Source: Atrina japonica
Taxonomy: Eukaryota; Mollusca; Bivalvia; Pterioida; Pinnidae
Assembly: GCA_030159075.1 (NCBI GenBank)
Contig: BROG01000112.1
Location: 1,424,042-1,488,041, forward strand
Direction: 5' to 3'
DNA length: 64,000 nucleotides
The notes under the pieces were generated by a model that made no database searches, was not told the origin of the DNA, and was given only the letters and a program-made list of their open reading frames with translations. Below are positions 50,631-62,145 of the stretch, piece by piece (position 1 is the stretch's first letter; every line of letters starts with the position of its first letter). The translations under genes and the position numbers were made by a program.

Positions 50631-50926
50631 AAAGATATAGTCAAGATTAATTTTTTGAAACCTACACAAAATCAAAGATATAAGGTCACTATTTAACGTT
50701 CAAGGTACTATTGGGTACTCTTTGTCACAATGAATCTACATGCAAAACATCAAAATGTTCAAAGTATATAGCCCACGTTTTCTTTCAAAAGATGCCACCA
50801 ACGCCATCGGGGTGTCATTTTGTCCTGGGAAGCTAGAATCACATGGATTGATGAGAGTGACATGAGTGTGTTTGTGTCTACACATATTTTATTCTTATTG
50901 AATTGTTTTAATAAAGGGCTACTTAC

Positions 50927-51004
50927 TTAATTCTATTTCCTCTTCCTCTGTAGATGGATTGTCCGTTGCCATCTTATTTCTTGTTTTCCTTTCATCAGTA
51001 CTTG
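50927..51004 (-). CDS. Small exon copy 1, candidate start exon
   Basis: This 78-base exon is the copy nearest the gene body. It ends TTA A|GTAAGT, a strong donor in phase 1 that fits exon 48887-49178. It contains AAGATGG at 50970-50972, a good initiation context, and from there reads MATDNPSTEEEEIEL. If used as an internal exon it can begin after TTGATAG (51006-51005), with two bases before the first full codon, so it is symmetric (phase 1 at both ends) like its upstream copies. Its acceptor differs from theirs: the homologous AACAG|GT has become AGCAA|GT, and the AG three bases farther upstream keeps the frame and adds one codon. The peptide is acidic and low in complexity. Confidence 0.55.
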
Positions 51005-51062
51005 CTATCAATAATGCAGAATAATCAGTATTTTCAAATCATTTAACGGATAACATTTAATA

Positions 51063-51890
51063 ATATCAACTGATGAAGTCTAATTGACAGAAACGATATC
51101 GTCTTGAGCATTATAACTTTGGTAGTATGTTTATAATATTTATAACCACTAGGTCGTTGCCACTGCTGGTGGACCGTTTGAGTCACCCGAGGGTTATACA
51201 TAAACCTTAGTACCTGGTATTTCGGTACCAGTGTTCATCTTATACTAAAGTAATATTTGGCACTGTTAACATCATTAAATTCAAATTTTTTTCCTAAAGC
51301 TAAGATAGTCATTTTTAACAGTGGGGTTACTCTTAGACGGATTTTGGCTATACTTTTAGAGATATTATTTGGCCTTGTATAATACCACTTTATCTTTAGG
51401 AAAAATACACATAACTTTTAAATTGGAGCTCAACTGATGAAGTCTTAATTGACAGAAACACGATATCGTCTTGAGCATTATAACTTTGGGTGTATGTTTA
51501 TGATATTTATAAACCACTAGGTCGTTGCCACTGCTGGTGGACCGTTTGAGTCCCGAGGGTATACATAAACCCTAGTACCTGGTATTTCTGGGTACCAGCT
51601 GTTCATCTTATACTAAAAAAAAAAAAAAAAAAAGTAATATTTGGCACTGTTAACATCATTTAAATTCAAATTTTTTTCCTAAAGCTAAGATAGTCATTTT
51701 TAACAGTGGTTTACTCTTAGACGGATTTTGGCTATACTTTTAGAGGATATTATTTGGCCTTGTATAATACCACTTTATCTTTAGGAAATACACATAACTT
51801 TTAAATTGGAGCTCAACTGATGAAGTCTAATTGACAGAAACGATATCGTCTTGAGCATTATAACTTTGGTAATATGTTTATAATATTTAT
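51063..51890 (+). repeat. Dispersed repeat B, 2.2 tandem copies inside array unit 1
   Basis: A unit of about 370-380 bases occurs at 51063-51425 and again at 51426-51810, followed by a partial third to 51890. It contains CTCAACTGATGAAGTC, then CGTCTTGAGCATTATAAC, then a block ending in GGTACCAG and one ending in GGATTTTGGCTATAC. The second copy has a run of 19 A at 51615-51633 that the first copy lacks. Other members of the family lie near 663-1012, 40430-40800 and 61640-61890. No coding capacity is seen; it behaves like a short non-autonomous element. Confidence 0.7.
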
Positions 51891-52240
51891 AACAGTGATA
51901 ATATGAATGATAGTTAAAATGATTTACCAGTAAAAATAATTAAACACCAACCGAAATATAAATATTGGATTATCTCTAGGGAACATAATGTAACGGTAAG
52001 CTCAAGCTTTGAACTATAATGTCCAACAAAACTTCAGTTTATAGATATTTGGCTATACTGTAGGTATAACAGTGATAATAAGAATGATAGTTAAAATGAT
52101 TTACCAGTAAAAATAATTAAACACCAAACCAAAGATAAATATTGGATTATCTCTAGGGAACATAATGTAACGGTAAGCTCAAGCTTTGAACTATAATGTC
52201 CAACAAAGTTCAGTTCATAGATATTTGGCTATACGCTTAG
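51890..52240. repeat. Local tandem duplication, unit about 175 bases
   Basis: The segment beginning AACAGTGATAATATGAATGA at about 51890 is repeated at about 52068 with the same internal landmarks (TCTCTAGGGAACATAATGTA and then GTAAGCTCAAGCTTTGAAC). Single copies of the same text occur in the other array units near 53895 and 55797, so the duplication is specific to unit 1. Confidence 0.75.
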
Positions 52241-53745
52241 TAGTAGAACAGCATGTATTATCAAATCGGGATAGGTCTATATTACCAGCAAAGTATGTAA
52301 ACTAATGCAGTGACCTAGTGTAATATTGAATAGCTCCAATGACCTTTAAACTTAACATACCTATTGACATACAACAGTTAAATAGTTTATGATTTTTAGA
52401 TTAAAAACTACAGGACTATTTCATTACTATATAGCCATTTTGATTTCGCTGAGAGCCTGAAACATTGCTTCCAGGAATAAATTAGATTTGAAATGTTTGT
52501 AAGATTTATGTTTTTTCTAAATATATATTCTCAATTCTAGAGAGAAAACAACTGTATCAAACATCATTGCTGTATGACCAAATTTTACGGCACTCTACTG
52601 TCTGAACTCTTGTATCAGTAGTAATGCTACAGGTTCTTACTAAAATTGTTGACCGTTTATGATTTTGTCATCTCATAAGCGTTTATAAAGATTTTATTAA
52701 TCAGTTTTGTGATCATTTGGATTGTGAAAAATCACAATCAATTTGGCAACTAAATAATCAACATCACTAACTTAATATCGGGATTGTTTCCAGACAAAAA
52801 CAGAATTCAGCTTTGCAGAAAAAAATCATGTATAACTATTATAAAAGCCAATACTCTGAAATATTCGCAGACTGAAGTCACACTCAATAGTGCAATAAAA
52901 ATGTGAAATAGGTATCATTATAGACTTCAGTCCAGATGCTTCAACTGGGCATTTTCATTTGGATAAAAAATTTAAACTTGATAAAGTAAAATTAAAGAAG
53001 TACCAATAGATAATATAAGAAATACCTAGTTCAAGATTTATGATTTAATTTTTTCGTTCCTTTTTTTTTAGCTTCAAATGACTTTTCCAGTACATATCAT
53101 TCAAAGTTAAAGACACAGTTATAGTATGTTTAATGTAGGTAAAATAATGTAAAATGAATCGTCTGTAGTAAGTAAGACGAAAATTCTTCAATCACTCAAT
53201 TAAATTGAAGTATGGACTCACGGCGGCTGTGAATGGTTGACAGGGAATGCCTACTCCCTCATCACACTTGTTCTCACCTTGGAGTATTCAGAGGTCGGTG
53301 TATATTATATTTTCATTTGATTTCGATTAATACTTAGGTACACAGGTATAAAAATTGTGATTTTTAAGTAAAAAAATATTGATATGTCTAAATATGCATT
53401 TGAAAGTCACAGCTAGCTAATACCTCTAAAGATATAGTCAAGATTAATTTTTTGAAACGTTCATAAAATCCAAGATATAAGGTCACTACTTAAAGTTCAA
53501 GGTACCATTGTGTACTCTTTGTCGCAATGAATCTACATGCCAAACATCAAAGTACCTATACCTGTATAGTTCAAGATATATAGTTGATTTTTTTTCAAAA
53601 GATGCCACCAACGCCATTGGGGTGTCATTTTTGTCCTGGAAAGCTAGAATCACATGGATTGATATTAGTGACATGAGTGTGTTTGTGTGTTTGCGTCTGC
53701 ACATATTTTATTCTTATTGAATTATTTTAATAAAGGGATGCTTAC

Positions 53746-53820
53746 TGATTTCCTTTTTCTCTTCCTGTGTAGGTGGATCGTTCGTTGCCATCTTAGGTAT
53801 TGTTTTGCTTACATCATCAC
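53746..53820 (-). CDS. Small exon copy 2 in the tandem array
   Basis: This 75-base segment is bounded by TTGATAACAG and ATCA|GTAAGC, giving a phase 1 to phase 1 exon of 25 codons. It encodes a segment like DDVSKTIPKMATNDPPTQEE and then KKEI. It has an ATG at 53791-53789 in the same place as copy 1, also as AAGATGG. Being a multiple of three and symmetric, it can be included or skipped without changing frame. It is carried in a duplicated genomic unit of about 1.85 kb. Whether it is transcribed is unknown. Confidence 0.45.
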
Positions 53821-55379
53821 CTGTTATCAATAATGCAGAATAATCAGTATTTTCAAATAATTTAACTGATAACATTTAATAATAACATTGTTTATAACAG
53901 TGATAATATGAATGATAGTTAAAATGATTTACCAGTAAAAATAATTAAACACCAACCGAAATATAAATATTGGATTATCTCTAGGGAACATAATGTAACG
54001 GTAAGCTCAAGCTTTGAACTATAATGTCCAACAATGTTCAGTTCATAGATATTAAGCTATACGCTTAGTAGTAGAACATCATGTAATATCAAATTGGGAT
54101 AGGTCTATATTACCAGCAAAGTATGTAAACTAATGTAGTGACCTAGTGTAATATTGAATAGCTCTGCTCCAATGACCTTTAAACTTAACATACCTATTGA
54201 CATACAACAGTTAAATAGTTTATGATTTTAGATTAAAAACTACAGGACTATTTCATTACTATATAGCCATATTGATTTCGCTCAGAGGTTGGACCATTGC
54301 TTCCAGGAATAAATTGTATTTGAAATGTTGGTAGCATGTATGCTTTTTCTAAATATATATTGAAAATTGTGTTATAAAAAACAACTGTATCAGATATCAT
54401 TGCTGTATGATCAAATTCGACGCCACTCTAGGGTCTGAACCCTTGTATCAAGAGTAACGCTACAGATTCTTTCTTAAGTTGTTTACCGTTTATGATTTTG
54501 TCATCTCATAAGCGTCTACAAAGATTTTGTTAATCATTTTCGTGATCATTTGGATTGTAAAAAATTACTATCAATTTGGCAACTGAATAATAAACATCGC
54601 TAACTTAATATCGGGATTGTTTCCAGACAAAAACAGAATTCAGCTTTGCAGAAAAAATCATGTAGAGCTATCATAAAAGCCAATTACCTCAAATATTCGC
54701 AGATTGACTTCACACTCAATAGTGCAACAAAAAGTGCGAAATAGGTATCATGATACACTTCAGTCCATATGCTTCAATTGGGCATTTTAATTTATATAAA
54801 AATTTTAAACTTGACAAAGTAAAATTAAAGAAGTACCAATAGATAATATAAGAAATACCTATTCTTATGATTTAATTTTTTCCTTCCTTTCTATTTTGCT
54901 TGAATTGACTTTTTCAATACATATCATTCAAAGTTAAAGACACAGTTATAGTATGTTTAATGTATGTAAAATAAAGTAAAATGAATCGTCTTTAGTAATT
55001 AAGACGAATACTCTTCAATCACTCAATTAAATTGAAGTATGGACTCACGGCGGCTGTGAATGGTTGACAGGGAATGCCTACTCCCTCATCACACTTGTTC
55101 TCACCTTGGAGTATTCAGAGGTCGGTGTATATTATATTTTCATTTGATTTCGATTAATACTTAGGTACACAGGTATAAAAATTGTGATTTTTAAGTAAAA
55201 AAATATTGATGTCTAAATATGCATTTAAAAGTCACAGCTAGCTTATATCTCTAAAGATATAGTCAAGATTAATTTTTTGAAACGTTCATAAAATCCAAGA
55301 TATAAGGTCACTACTTAAAGTTCAAGGTACCATTGTGTACTCTTTGTCGCAATGAATCTACATGCCAAACATCAAAGGT

Positions 55380-55383
<4 letters not shown>

Positions 55384-55433
<50 letters not shown>

Positions 55434-55536
55434 ATACTGTATAATCCAAGATATATAGTTGATTTTTTTTTTCAAAAGATGCAACCAACGCCAAGGGGGT
55501 GTCATTTTGTCCTGGGAAGGGGGGGGGGGGGGGGGG
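55384..55536. repeat. Long poly-G runs (49 G and 18 G)
   Basis: A run of 49 G occupies 55384-55432 and a second of 18 G occupies 55519-55536. The corresponding positions in array units at 53.5 and 57.2 kb have ordinary sequence, so the runs are private to unit 3. They replace or interrupt text near the end of the conserved block preceding the small exon. They may be a true G-tract expansion or a consensus error in the assembly. Confidence 0.9.
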
Positions 55537-55645
55537 CTAGAATCACATGGATTGATGAGAGTGACATGAGTGTGTTTGTGTGTTTGCGTCTGCGAGAGCA
55601 TATTTTGGTATTCTTATTGAATTGTTTTAATAAAGGGATGCTTAC

Positions 55646-55720
55646 TGATTTCCTTTTTCTCTTCCTCTGTAGATGGATCGTTCGTTGCCGTCTTAGTTTT
55701 TGTTTTGCTTACATCATCAC
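55646..55720 (-). CDS. Small exon copy 3 in the tandem array
   Basis: Same boundaries and phase as copy 2 (TTGATAACAG acceptor, ATCA|GTAAGC donor, 75 bases). The peptide is DDVSKTKTKTATNDPSTEEE followed by KKEI. At the position of the ATG found in copies 1 and 2 it has ACG, so it could only be an internal exon or be started elsewhere. The conserved open frame and intact splice sites argue that it is, or was recently, under use as coding sequence. Confidence 0.42.
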
Positions 55721-57450
55721 CTGTTATCAATAATGCAGAATAATCAGTATTTTCAAATAATTTAACTGATAACATTTAATAATAACATTGTTTATAACAG
55801 TGATAATATGAATGATAGTTAAAATGATTTACCAGTAAAATAATTAAACACCAACCGAAATATACATATTGGATTATCTCTAGGGAACATAATGTAACGG
55901 TAAGCTCAAGCTTTGAAATATAAGTCCAGCAAATTTCAGTTCATAGATATTAAGCTATACGCTTAGTAGTAGAACATCATGTAATATCAAATTGGGATAG
56001 GTCTATATTACCAGCAAAGTATGTAAACTAATGTAGTGACCTAGTGTAATATTGAATAGCTCTGCTCCAATGACCTTTAAACTTAACATACCTATTGACA
56101 TACAACAGTTAAATAGTTTATGATTTTTAGATTAAAAACTACAGGACTATTTCATTACTATATAGCCATATTGATTTCGCTCAGAGGCTGAACCATTGCT
56201 TCCAGGAATAAATTGTATTTGAAATGTTGGTAGGATTTATGCTTTTTCTAAATATATATTCACAATTCTAGTAGAGAAAACAACTGTATCAGACATCATT
56301 GCTGTATGACCAAATTCGACGCCACTCTACGGTCTGAACCCTTGTATCAAGAGTAACGCTACAGATTCTTACTTAAGTTGTTTACCGTTTATGATTTTGT
56401 CATCTCATAAGCGTCTACAAAGATTTTCGTGATCATTTGGATTGTAAAAAATTACTATCAATTTGGCAACTGAATAATAAACATCGCTAACTTAATATCG
56501 GAATTGTTTCCAGACAAAAACAGAATTCAGCTTTGCAGAAAAAATCATGTAGAGCTATCATAAAGCCAATTACCTCAAATATTCGCAGATTGACTTCACA
56601 CTCAATAGTGCAACAAAAAGTGCGAAATAGGTATCATGATACACTTCAGTCCATATGCTTCAATTGGGCATTTTAATTTATATAAAAATTTTAAACTTGA
56701 CAAAGTAAAATTAAAGAAGTACCAATAGATAATATAAGAAATACCTATTCTTATGATTTAATTTTTTCCTTCCTTTCTATTTTGCTTGAATTGACTTTTT
56801 CAATACATATCATTCAAAGTTAAAGACACAGTTATAGTATGTTTAATGTATGTAAAATAAAGTAAAATGAATCGTCTTTAGTAATTAAGACGAATACTCT
56901 TCAATCACTCAATTTAATTTAAGTATGGACTCACGGCGGCTGTGAATGGTTGACAGGGAATGCTTACTCTGTCATCACACTTGTTCTCACCTTGGAGTAT
57001 TCAGAGCTAGGTGTATATTATAATTTCATTTGATTTCGATTAATACTTAGGTACAAAGGTATAAAAATTGTGATTTTTTAAGTAACAAAATATTGATATG
57101 TCTAAATATGCATTTAAAAGTCACAGCTAGCTTATATCTCTAAATATATAGTCAAGATTAATTTTTTGAAAAGTTCATGAAATCCAAGGTCACTATTTAA
57201 TGTTTAAGGTACCATTCTGTACTCTTTGTCGCAATGAATCTACATGCCAAACATCAAAGTACCTATACCTGTATAGTTCAAGATATATAGCTGATTTTTT
57301 TTCAAAAGATGCCTCCAACGCCATGGGGGTGTCATTTTGTTCTGGAAAGCTGGAATCACATGGATTGATGAGAGTGACATGAGTGTGTTTGTGTGTTTGC
57401 GTCTGCAATATTTTATTCTGATTGAATTGTTTTAATAAAGGGATGCTTAC

Positions 57451-57525
57451 TGATTTCCTTTTTCTCTTCCTCTGTAGATGGATTGTTCGTTGCCGTCTTA
57501 GTTTTTGTTTTGCTTACATTAGTAC
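57451..57525 (-). CDS. Small exon copy 4, most distal
   Basis: A 75-base symmetric exon, bounded by TTTACACCAG and ATCA|GTAAGC, encoding TNVSKTKTKTATNNPSTEEE and then KKEI. Like copy 3 it has ACG where copies 1 and 2 have ATG. It sits in a partial duplication unit; similarity to the other units stops near 57.83 kb. If the copies are all spliced together in order 4-3-2-1, the frame stays open into exon 49178-48887, giving an N-terminal run of four Ser/Thr/Lys/Glu-rich repeats of about 25 residues. A first exon would then lie upstream of this position. Confidence 0.42.
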
Positions 57526-57839
57526 CTGGTGTAAATAATGCATAATAATCAGTATTTTCAAATTTAACATACCTATTGACACAACACAGTTAAATAGTTT
57601 ATGATAGTTAGATTAAAAACTACAGGACTATTTCATTACTATATAGCAATATTGATTTCGCTCAGAGCCCGAAACATTGCTTCCAGGAATAAATTGTTTT
57701 TGAAATGTTAGTAGGATTTATGCTCTTTCTAAATATATATTCCCAATTCTAGTAGAGAAAACAGCCGTATCAGACATCATTGCTGTATAACCAAATTTGA
57801 AGTCACTTTACAGTTTGAGTCATTAATTTTACAGTTTTT

Positions 57840-59075
57840 TAAAAGGCTTTGTTTTCTTTGTAACAGTGTATCGGTGCGTTGGTAAAGAAGAACTGTTCAA
57901 ATTTAGACTACTTATAGCTAGCAGTTTTGGTTCCATCCATTGGTCCAACAGTTTCTAAGAACCACGGAGTTCCCAATCTGTGTTTCCCTAACCGTAAAAA
58001 AGCTTCTTACCAAGCTTAAACATGTTTGGCAAAGTAGTTTACAAGAAGCTAAAAATGTTCAATTGTTTACGGACGGCGAATTCAAATGTTTACGGACGCC
58101 GATGAATAAAGACCGACGGCATAAGGTCATCTGTATGACTCAAATGACTTAAAACAAATATCAAATGACTTAAAACACATATCAAATTAACAATTAATAT
58201 TTTTGCAATTTTTCTATATCTGTCTGAGCGATGATATCCAATCTAAAGACTGAAAAATGAAATTACTTCAGATGCCATCGATGAAAAGCCTTCCGAAATG
58301 TTGGCTTGGTCCTTTATCTGGCGGTATTGTTTTCATTCTGCAATTGAATAAAATAACATAATAATGAAACTTGTAATACATGTAATAACATCATGGAGTT
58401 CTCTTAGAATCATTAAGCAAGCTGGTGCTCAATTACACACTATACAAGACAAATGCAAAGAATTATCAGCCACAATCCACAATTAATATTTTGACATAAA
58501 GAAAAAAGGTGGGCGGGACCTTTAGATTAGACAAAAGTTTGCCAACTCTGCATTTTTTTGATATTTTTGTCCACATAGATGCATGTGACATTGACCTTTT
58601 TGAAATCTTATCACAATGACCCACAGATACTTCATTACAACTTTCTCATATATGTTTGTATACAATAAATCAATCAGTTTTGAGTTAAACAGCAATTTAC
58701 CATAAAAACTGTGCATCATTTTCATTCAAAATCTTGTATACATATTGACTTAAACTACAAAATTCAAACGGAGTTTATTAAATGTTCACGAGAAGATTTT
58801 TAAAGAAGTACCAAATATTTTTTATTGGTAATTTTTGGCCCGTTTAGGGTTATCGGCGAGTACCAGTCATTTATGTTGTAAAAATGAAGCTTGTTTCTAG
58901 AAGAATGCTTACTCTCAAATGTGTCTAAAATCTACATGATAGTAGTTTTGAGAATTTGTTCAAACAGAAAAAATTATCGACCGGATGGACCATGAGGGGT
59001 GGCATACTAAACCAGGGGATCCACTGGAGCTATATCACTCACCTGGATTTAAACTAAACAACTGATTATTAATGT
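57840..59075. other. Sequence beyond the exon array, no clear exon
   Basis: On the minus strand a segment near 58240-58340 has an acceptor-like ATTGCAG and a donor-like GAAGTAATT, but all three frames meet stops. It could be an untranslated exon of the gene; nothing else supports that. Confidence 0.4.
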
Positions 59076-59078
59076 AAA

Positions 59079-59079
<1 letters not shown>

Positions 59080-59120
<41 letters not shown>

Positions 59121-59166
59121 ATAAGTATATATTATATATATATATATATATATGTTGGTGTGTGTA

Positions 59167-59202
<36 letters not shown>
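59080..59202. repeat. (AT)n followed by (GT)n
   Basis: AT-rich runs to 59153 and a GT run at 59159-59202; both strands give spurious short open frames. Confidence 0.97.
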
Positions 59203-59204
<2 letters not shown>

Positions 59205-61444
59205 TCTAACAATTGATCTGAACGTAACCACATAATGGGAGCACACAATGTGCAGCATATCAACACTATCTGACATCTATTTGTACAGATTGTCTTGTGA
59301 GATGACTTGTGTACTTATTTGCCGTAGTGTCCACTCAGTCTCCCATACACATTGTATCTCGTGCCTATAACTTCAGTTCTGACCTAAGTGCATTATCGTA
59401 TACTGTAAGTGGTTTGTATGTCGTGCCTGTATAATAGTGTAAAAACTTAAACTTCCATCTCTGTGCATTATCCTATAAGTTGTTTGGATGCCGTACTTTT
59501 ATGATACGGTAAATCACACCAAAATCAAAAGAATCTACATTTAGATCACCGAACATTCAAGTAAGCTTAAATTATTATAACATTTTATCTGTCGTCGGTC
59601 CCTTAACTCTTCTCTGATACCTATGATGGGACTTTAATGAATTTTACAGAAAGCAGGTACTCAACATATTCTACAAAGTTTTATTTCTGTCGGCAAAATA
59701 AGTTCATGAGTAAATCCAGTGTTGAAAAAAATAGGTTTCAGGGATTCCCTTTTTGAAAATATCCCCCAAAACCAATCCATGGATTTCAAAACTAATTGTC
59801 CCTGAGTGATCACCATAGATTTAAAATATAGGTCACCATAGATTTAAAATTTGGTATGTTGTTATTTTAGAAATCCGAAAACAACTGTTTGATGCCTTGG
59901 CCTATTTTCCAAGAAATTTTGTCAGATTCATTCTTTTTTGTATGATATTTTTAATTCCCTCCCTACTGCATCGAAATCTTAAAATATAGCAGAACAACTA
60001 GGGGCCCAAAAATGGGACATAAGGAGGCCTTTAATGAGAGTTAAGTTTTATTCAGATGGTTTATTACTTAACAATAATACTCATTTTGCATGCATATATT
60101 ATATCTATAAAAAGTTCTTATCTAAGTATCACTGATACAAAGTTTCAAGGTCATAGGGTAAAAGATAAAAGGTCAGGGTCGCCGATACCTAGGTAGACAT
60201 TAATATTTTAGACATCTCACATTTTTTAAAAATTCAGCCAAGAACAAATTGGCCATTTTAAGCAAACTACAACTACCCACTTGATTGGGTTTGCAAATAA
60301 AAAGGGCTAGTACCAATAGGGGCTCCGACAAGAGAAAACATTCATACATGTTAACAAAGTTTAACAATCTTTTTCTCATGAACTAATGTTTATATTTCAT
60401 TGCTAAGTGAAAATTTAATTTAAGTTTAAGTTTGCAAATTAAACCCAAATTTGTTCATAAACGGGCCAAAAAGGACACTTTATATGAAAAGGGTTTAGTT
60501 TTATGAAAACGATTTATAAACTCAAAAATGAAATATTTCTTTGTATACAAAATTAAATGAAAAAAGTTTCTACGAATCATCTAAGGATCATTGTGACAAA
60601 GTATCAATTTCATCAGGTCAAAGGTCAAGGTCACAAGCATGTAGGTTTATATTAAATTTTCCCTTTTTCTTTATTCCTCACACATTTTGGATTTCTACCC
60701 CCCATTTTAACAAAGTTTCAAAAGAGACCAAATTGAGCAAACATTGGTACATCTTGAAAACTCTTCTTTTCACGAACAATGTTTGTGATACAGACACAGG
60801 TTTTTTTACACTTGTCGTGTGCGTCTAATTCATTTAAGTGTCTATAATAGTCGAACTATATGAAGCTAATGTCGTATGTTGGCCAAATATACAGGGTCAC
60901 CCTATTTAAAAAAACATGAACAAATATAACGGATAATATTTTCCTTTAAACAGACCGATATGTTTAATAAGATTTATCAAACTAAATTTCTCGTTAACTG
61001 TAATGTCAGATATTGATTTAATGTAAAATAATGTTGACATATATGACTTGATGACTTGGATATAATTACAAAAACTCAAAGCAATATGAATTATCGAGGC
61101 TATATTTTAAAATTCCAAGTTCAAACCACGCCCACCTTATAACGTTTTCATTTTCTGATTTATATGTGTCGTCTGCAGAATATTACATTGTGGGGGGAAA
61201 ATTAGTCATACTTTTTTATATGAAAAACAGACCCGATGCGTTTGTCGTGCATCTAGAATGGCTTCTTGGGACAAATGAACCGAGTGAGATAATCTTTAAC
61301 CGCCAACAGCCCTAGCACTCGGCTCTTACCGGACTTTTATCTGTTAAATTTATATATACTTTAAGAGATAAAAATGTGATATTTTTGACAGGATAAACAG
61401 ATCCTAGATTAATATCTGAGAATTCACACATACATTTTGAACCC

Positions 61445-61446
<2 letters not shown>

Positions 61447-61511
<65 letters not shown>
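61447..61511. repeat. (CA)n microsatellite
   Basis: More than thirty CA units. Confidence 0.98.
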
Positions 61512-61513
<2 letters not shown>

Positions 61514-61639
61514 GCGTTAGTTACTTCGATTTTGTTTTCATTATGAAAAAATGGTATACTCAACCCCCTCCCACATGGAAAATCAATGGATCCGCCACTT
61601 TATAAACATTTGATTGCTAGTCTTGCTAGAAATGATATT

Positions 61640-61890
61640 ATTTAGCCAAATCCATCTTAGAGTAGCCACTAGACAAAAGCCTGAAATGCCAGGTAGATTT
61701 ATGTATATTCTCTTGAACACAAACGGTCCATCAGGAGTGGCAACGACATAGTGGTTATAAACATTATAAATATTATAAACATACTACCAAAGTTATAAAC
61801 ATAATATCAAAGCTGTAATGCTCAAGACGATTGTTTCTATTAATTAGACTTCATCATTTGTGCTTCAATTTAAAATACATGTTTATTTCT
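61640..61890 (-). repeat. Dispersed repeat B, diverged reverse copy
   Basis: The minus strand reads AATGATGAAGTCTAATTAAT, then CGTCTTGAGCATTACAGC, then ACCACTATGTCGTTGCCACT, in the family order. It is more diverged than the copies at 51 kb. Confidence 0.6.
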
Positions 61891-62029
61891 TATATTTTAT
61901 AACTTTGGTATTTCCGAAATAGCTGGAATATTTTACCATCAAAATACTTCGAAAGGTCAAATCTGCATACAACCTCTGTTCGATGGTCATAAAGAATCAG
62001 AAGTCCAAGATTTTGTCACAAAAATACAT

Positions 62030-62145
62030 AGATTTAGCGAATTCATCTTGATTTTCAGAGGTCATTGTTTGTCCTTTTGTATCTATATCCTGGACACCTT
62101 AAAGATTTTAATTATATTTTGGTATCCGAGAGTTTTTATATTGAC
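62030..62145 (-). repeat. Dispersed repeat A, diverged reverse copy
   Basis: The minus strand reads CTCGGATACCAAAATATAAT and GTGTCCAGGATATAGATACA, followed by GACAAACAATGACCTCTGAA, the family order. Confidence 0.55.

Larger units (their letters stand above)
15903..51004 (-). other. RNF213-like gene, spliced model (gene span)
   Basis: This entry is the whole gene as rebuilt from splice sites; its exons are listed separately. In transcript order they are 51004-50927, 49178-48887, 48638-48605, 36167-34549, 28043-16178 and 15995-15903. Junction phases agree throughout: phase 1, 2, 0, 2 and 0 in order. Counting from the ATG at 50972-50970, the coding length is 13,950 bases including the stop, giving 4,649 residues; human RNF213 is about 5,200. 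RNF213 proteins are giant cytosolic AAA+ ubiquitin ligases linked to lipid droplets and to coating of intracellular bacteria. The assignment rests on two spaced Walker A/B modules, the position of a zinc-like cysteine cluster and the C-terminal region. The order of the large exons is well supported. The microexon and the true 5' end are not. Three more copies of the first exon lie upstream, to 57525, and transcription may begin beyond them. Confidence 0.78.
50636..57830. repeat. Tandem array of about 1.85-kb units containing the small exons
   Basis: Long stretches recur in order and orientation. The phrase beginning GTCAAGATTAATTTTTTGAA occurs near 50640, 53434, 55259 and 57152, each followed by the same downstream text including the small exon, an intron part rich in TTTACCAGTAAAAATAATTA-type sequence, and an end block near 53220, 55040 and 56930. 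Unit lengths are about 2.8 kb for the first (enlarged by insertions), 1.83 kb, 1.89 kb and a partial fourth. Units 2 and 3 are almost identical apart from homopolymer differences, so the duplication is recent. Confidence 0.85.

Noticed and set aside
55311..55733. Open frames rich in Pro or Gly on both strands
   Set aside because: They are translations of the poly-G runs.
58240..58340. Possible further upstream coding exon on the minus strand
   Set aside because: Acceptor- and donor-like bases are present, but all three frames contain stops; at best an untranslated exon.
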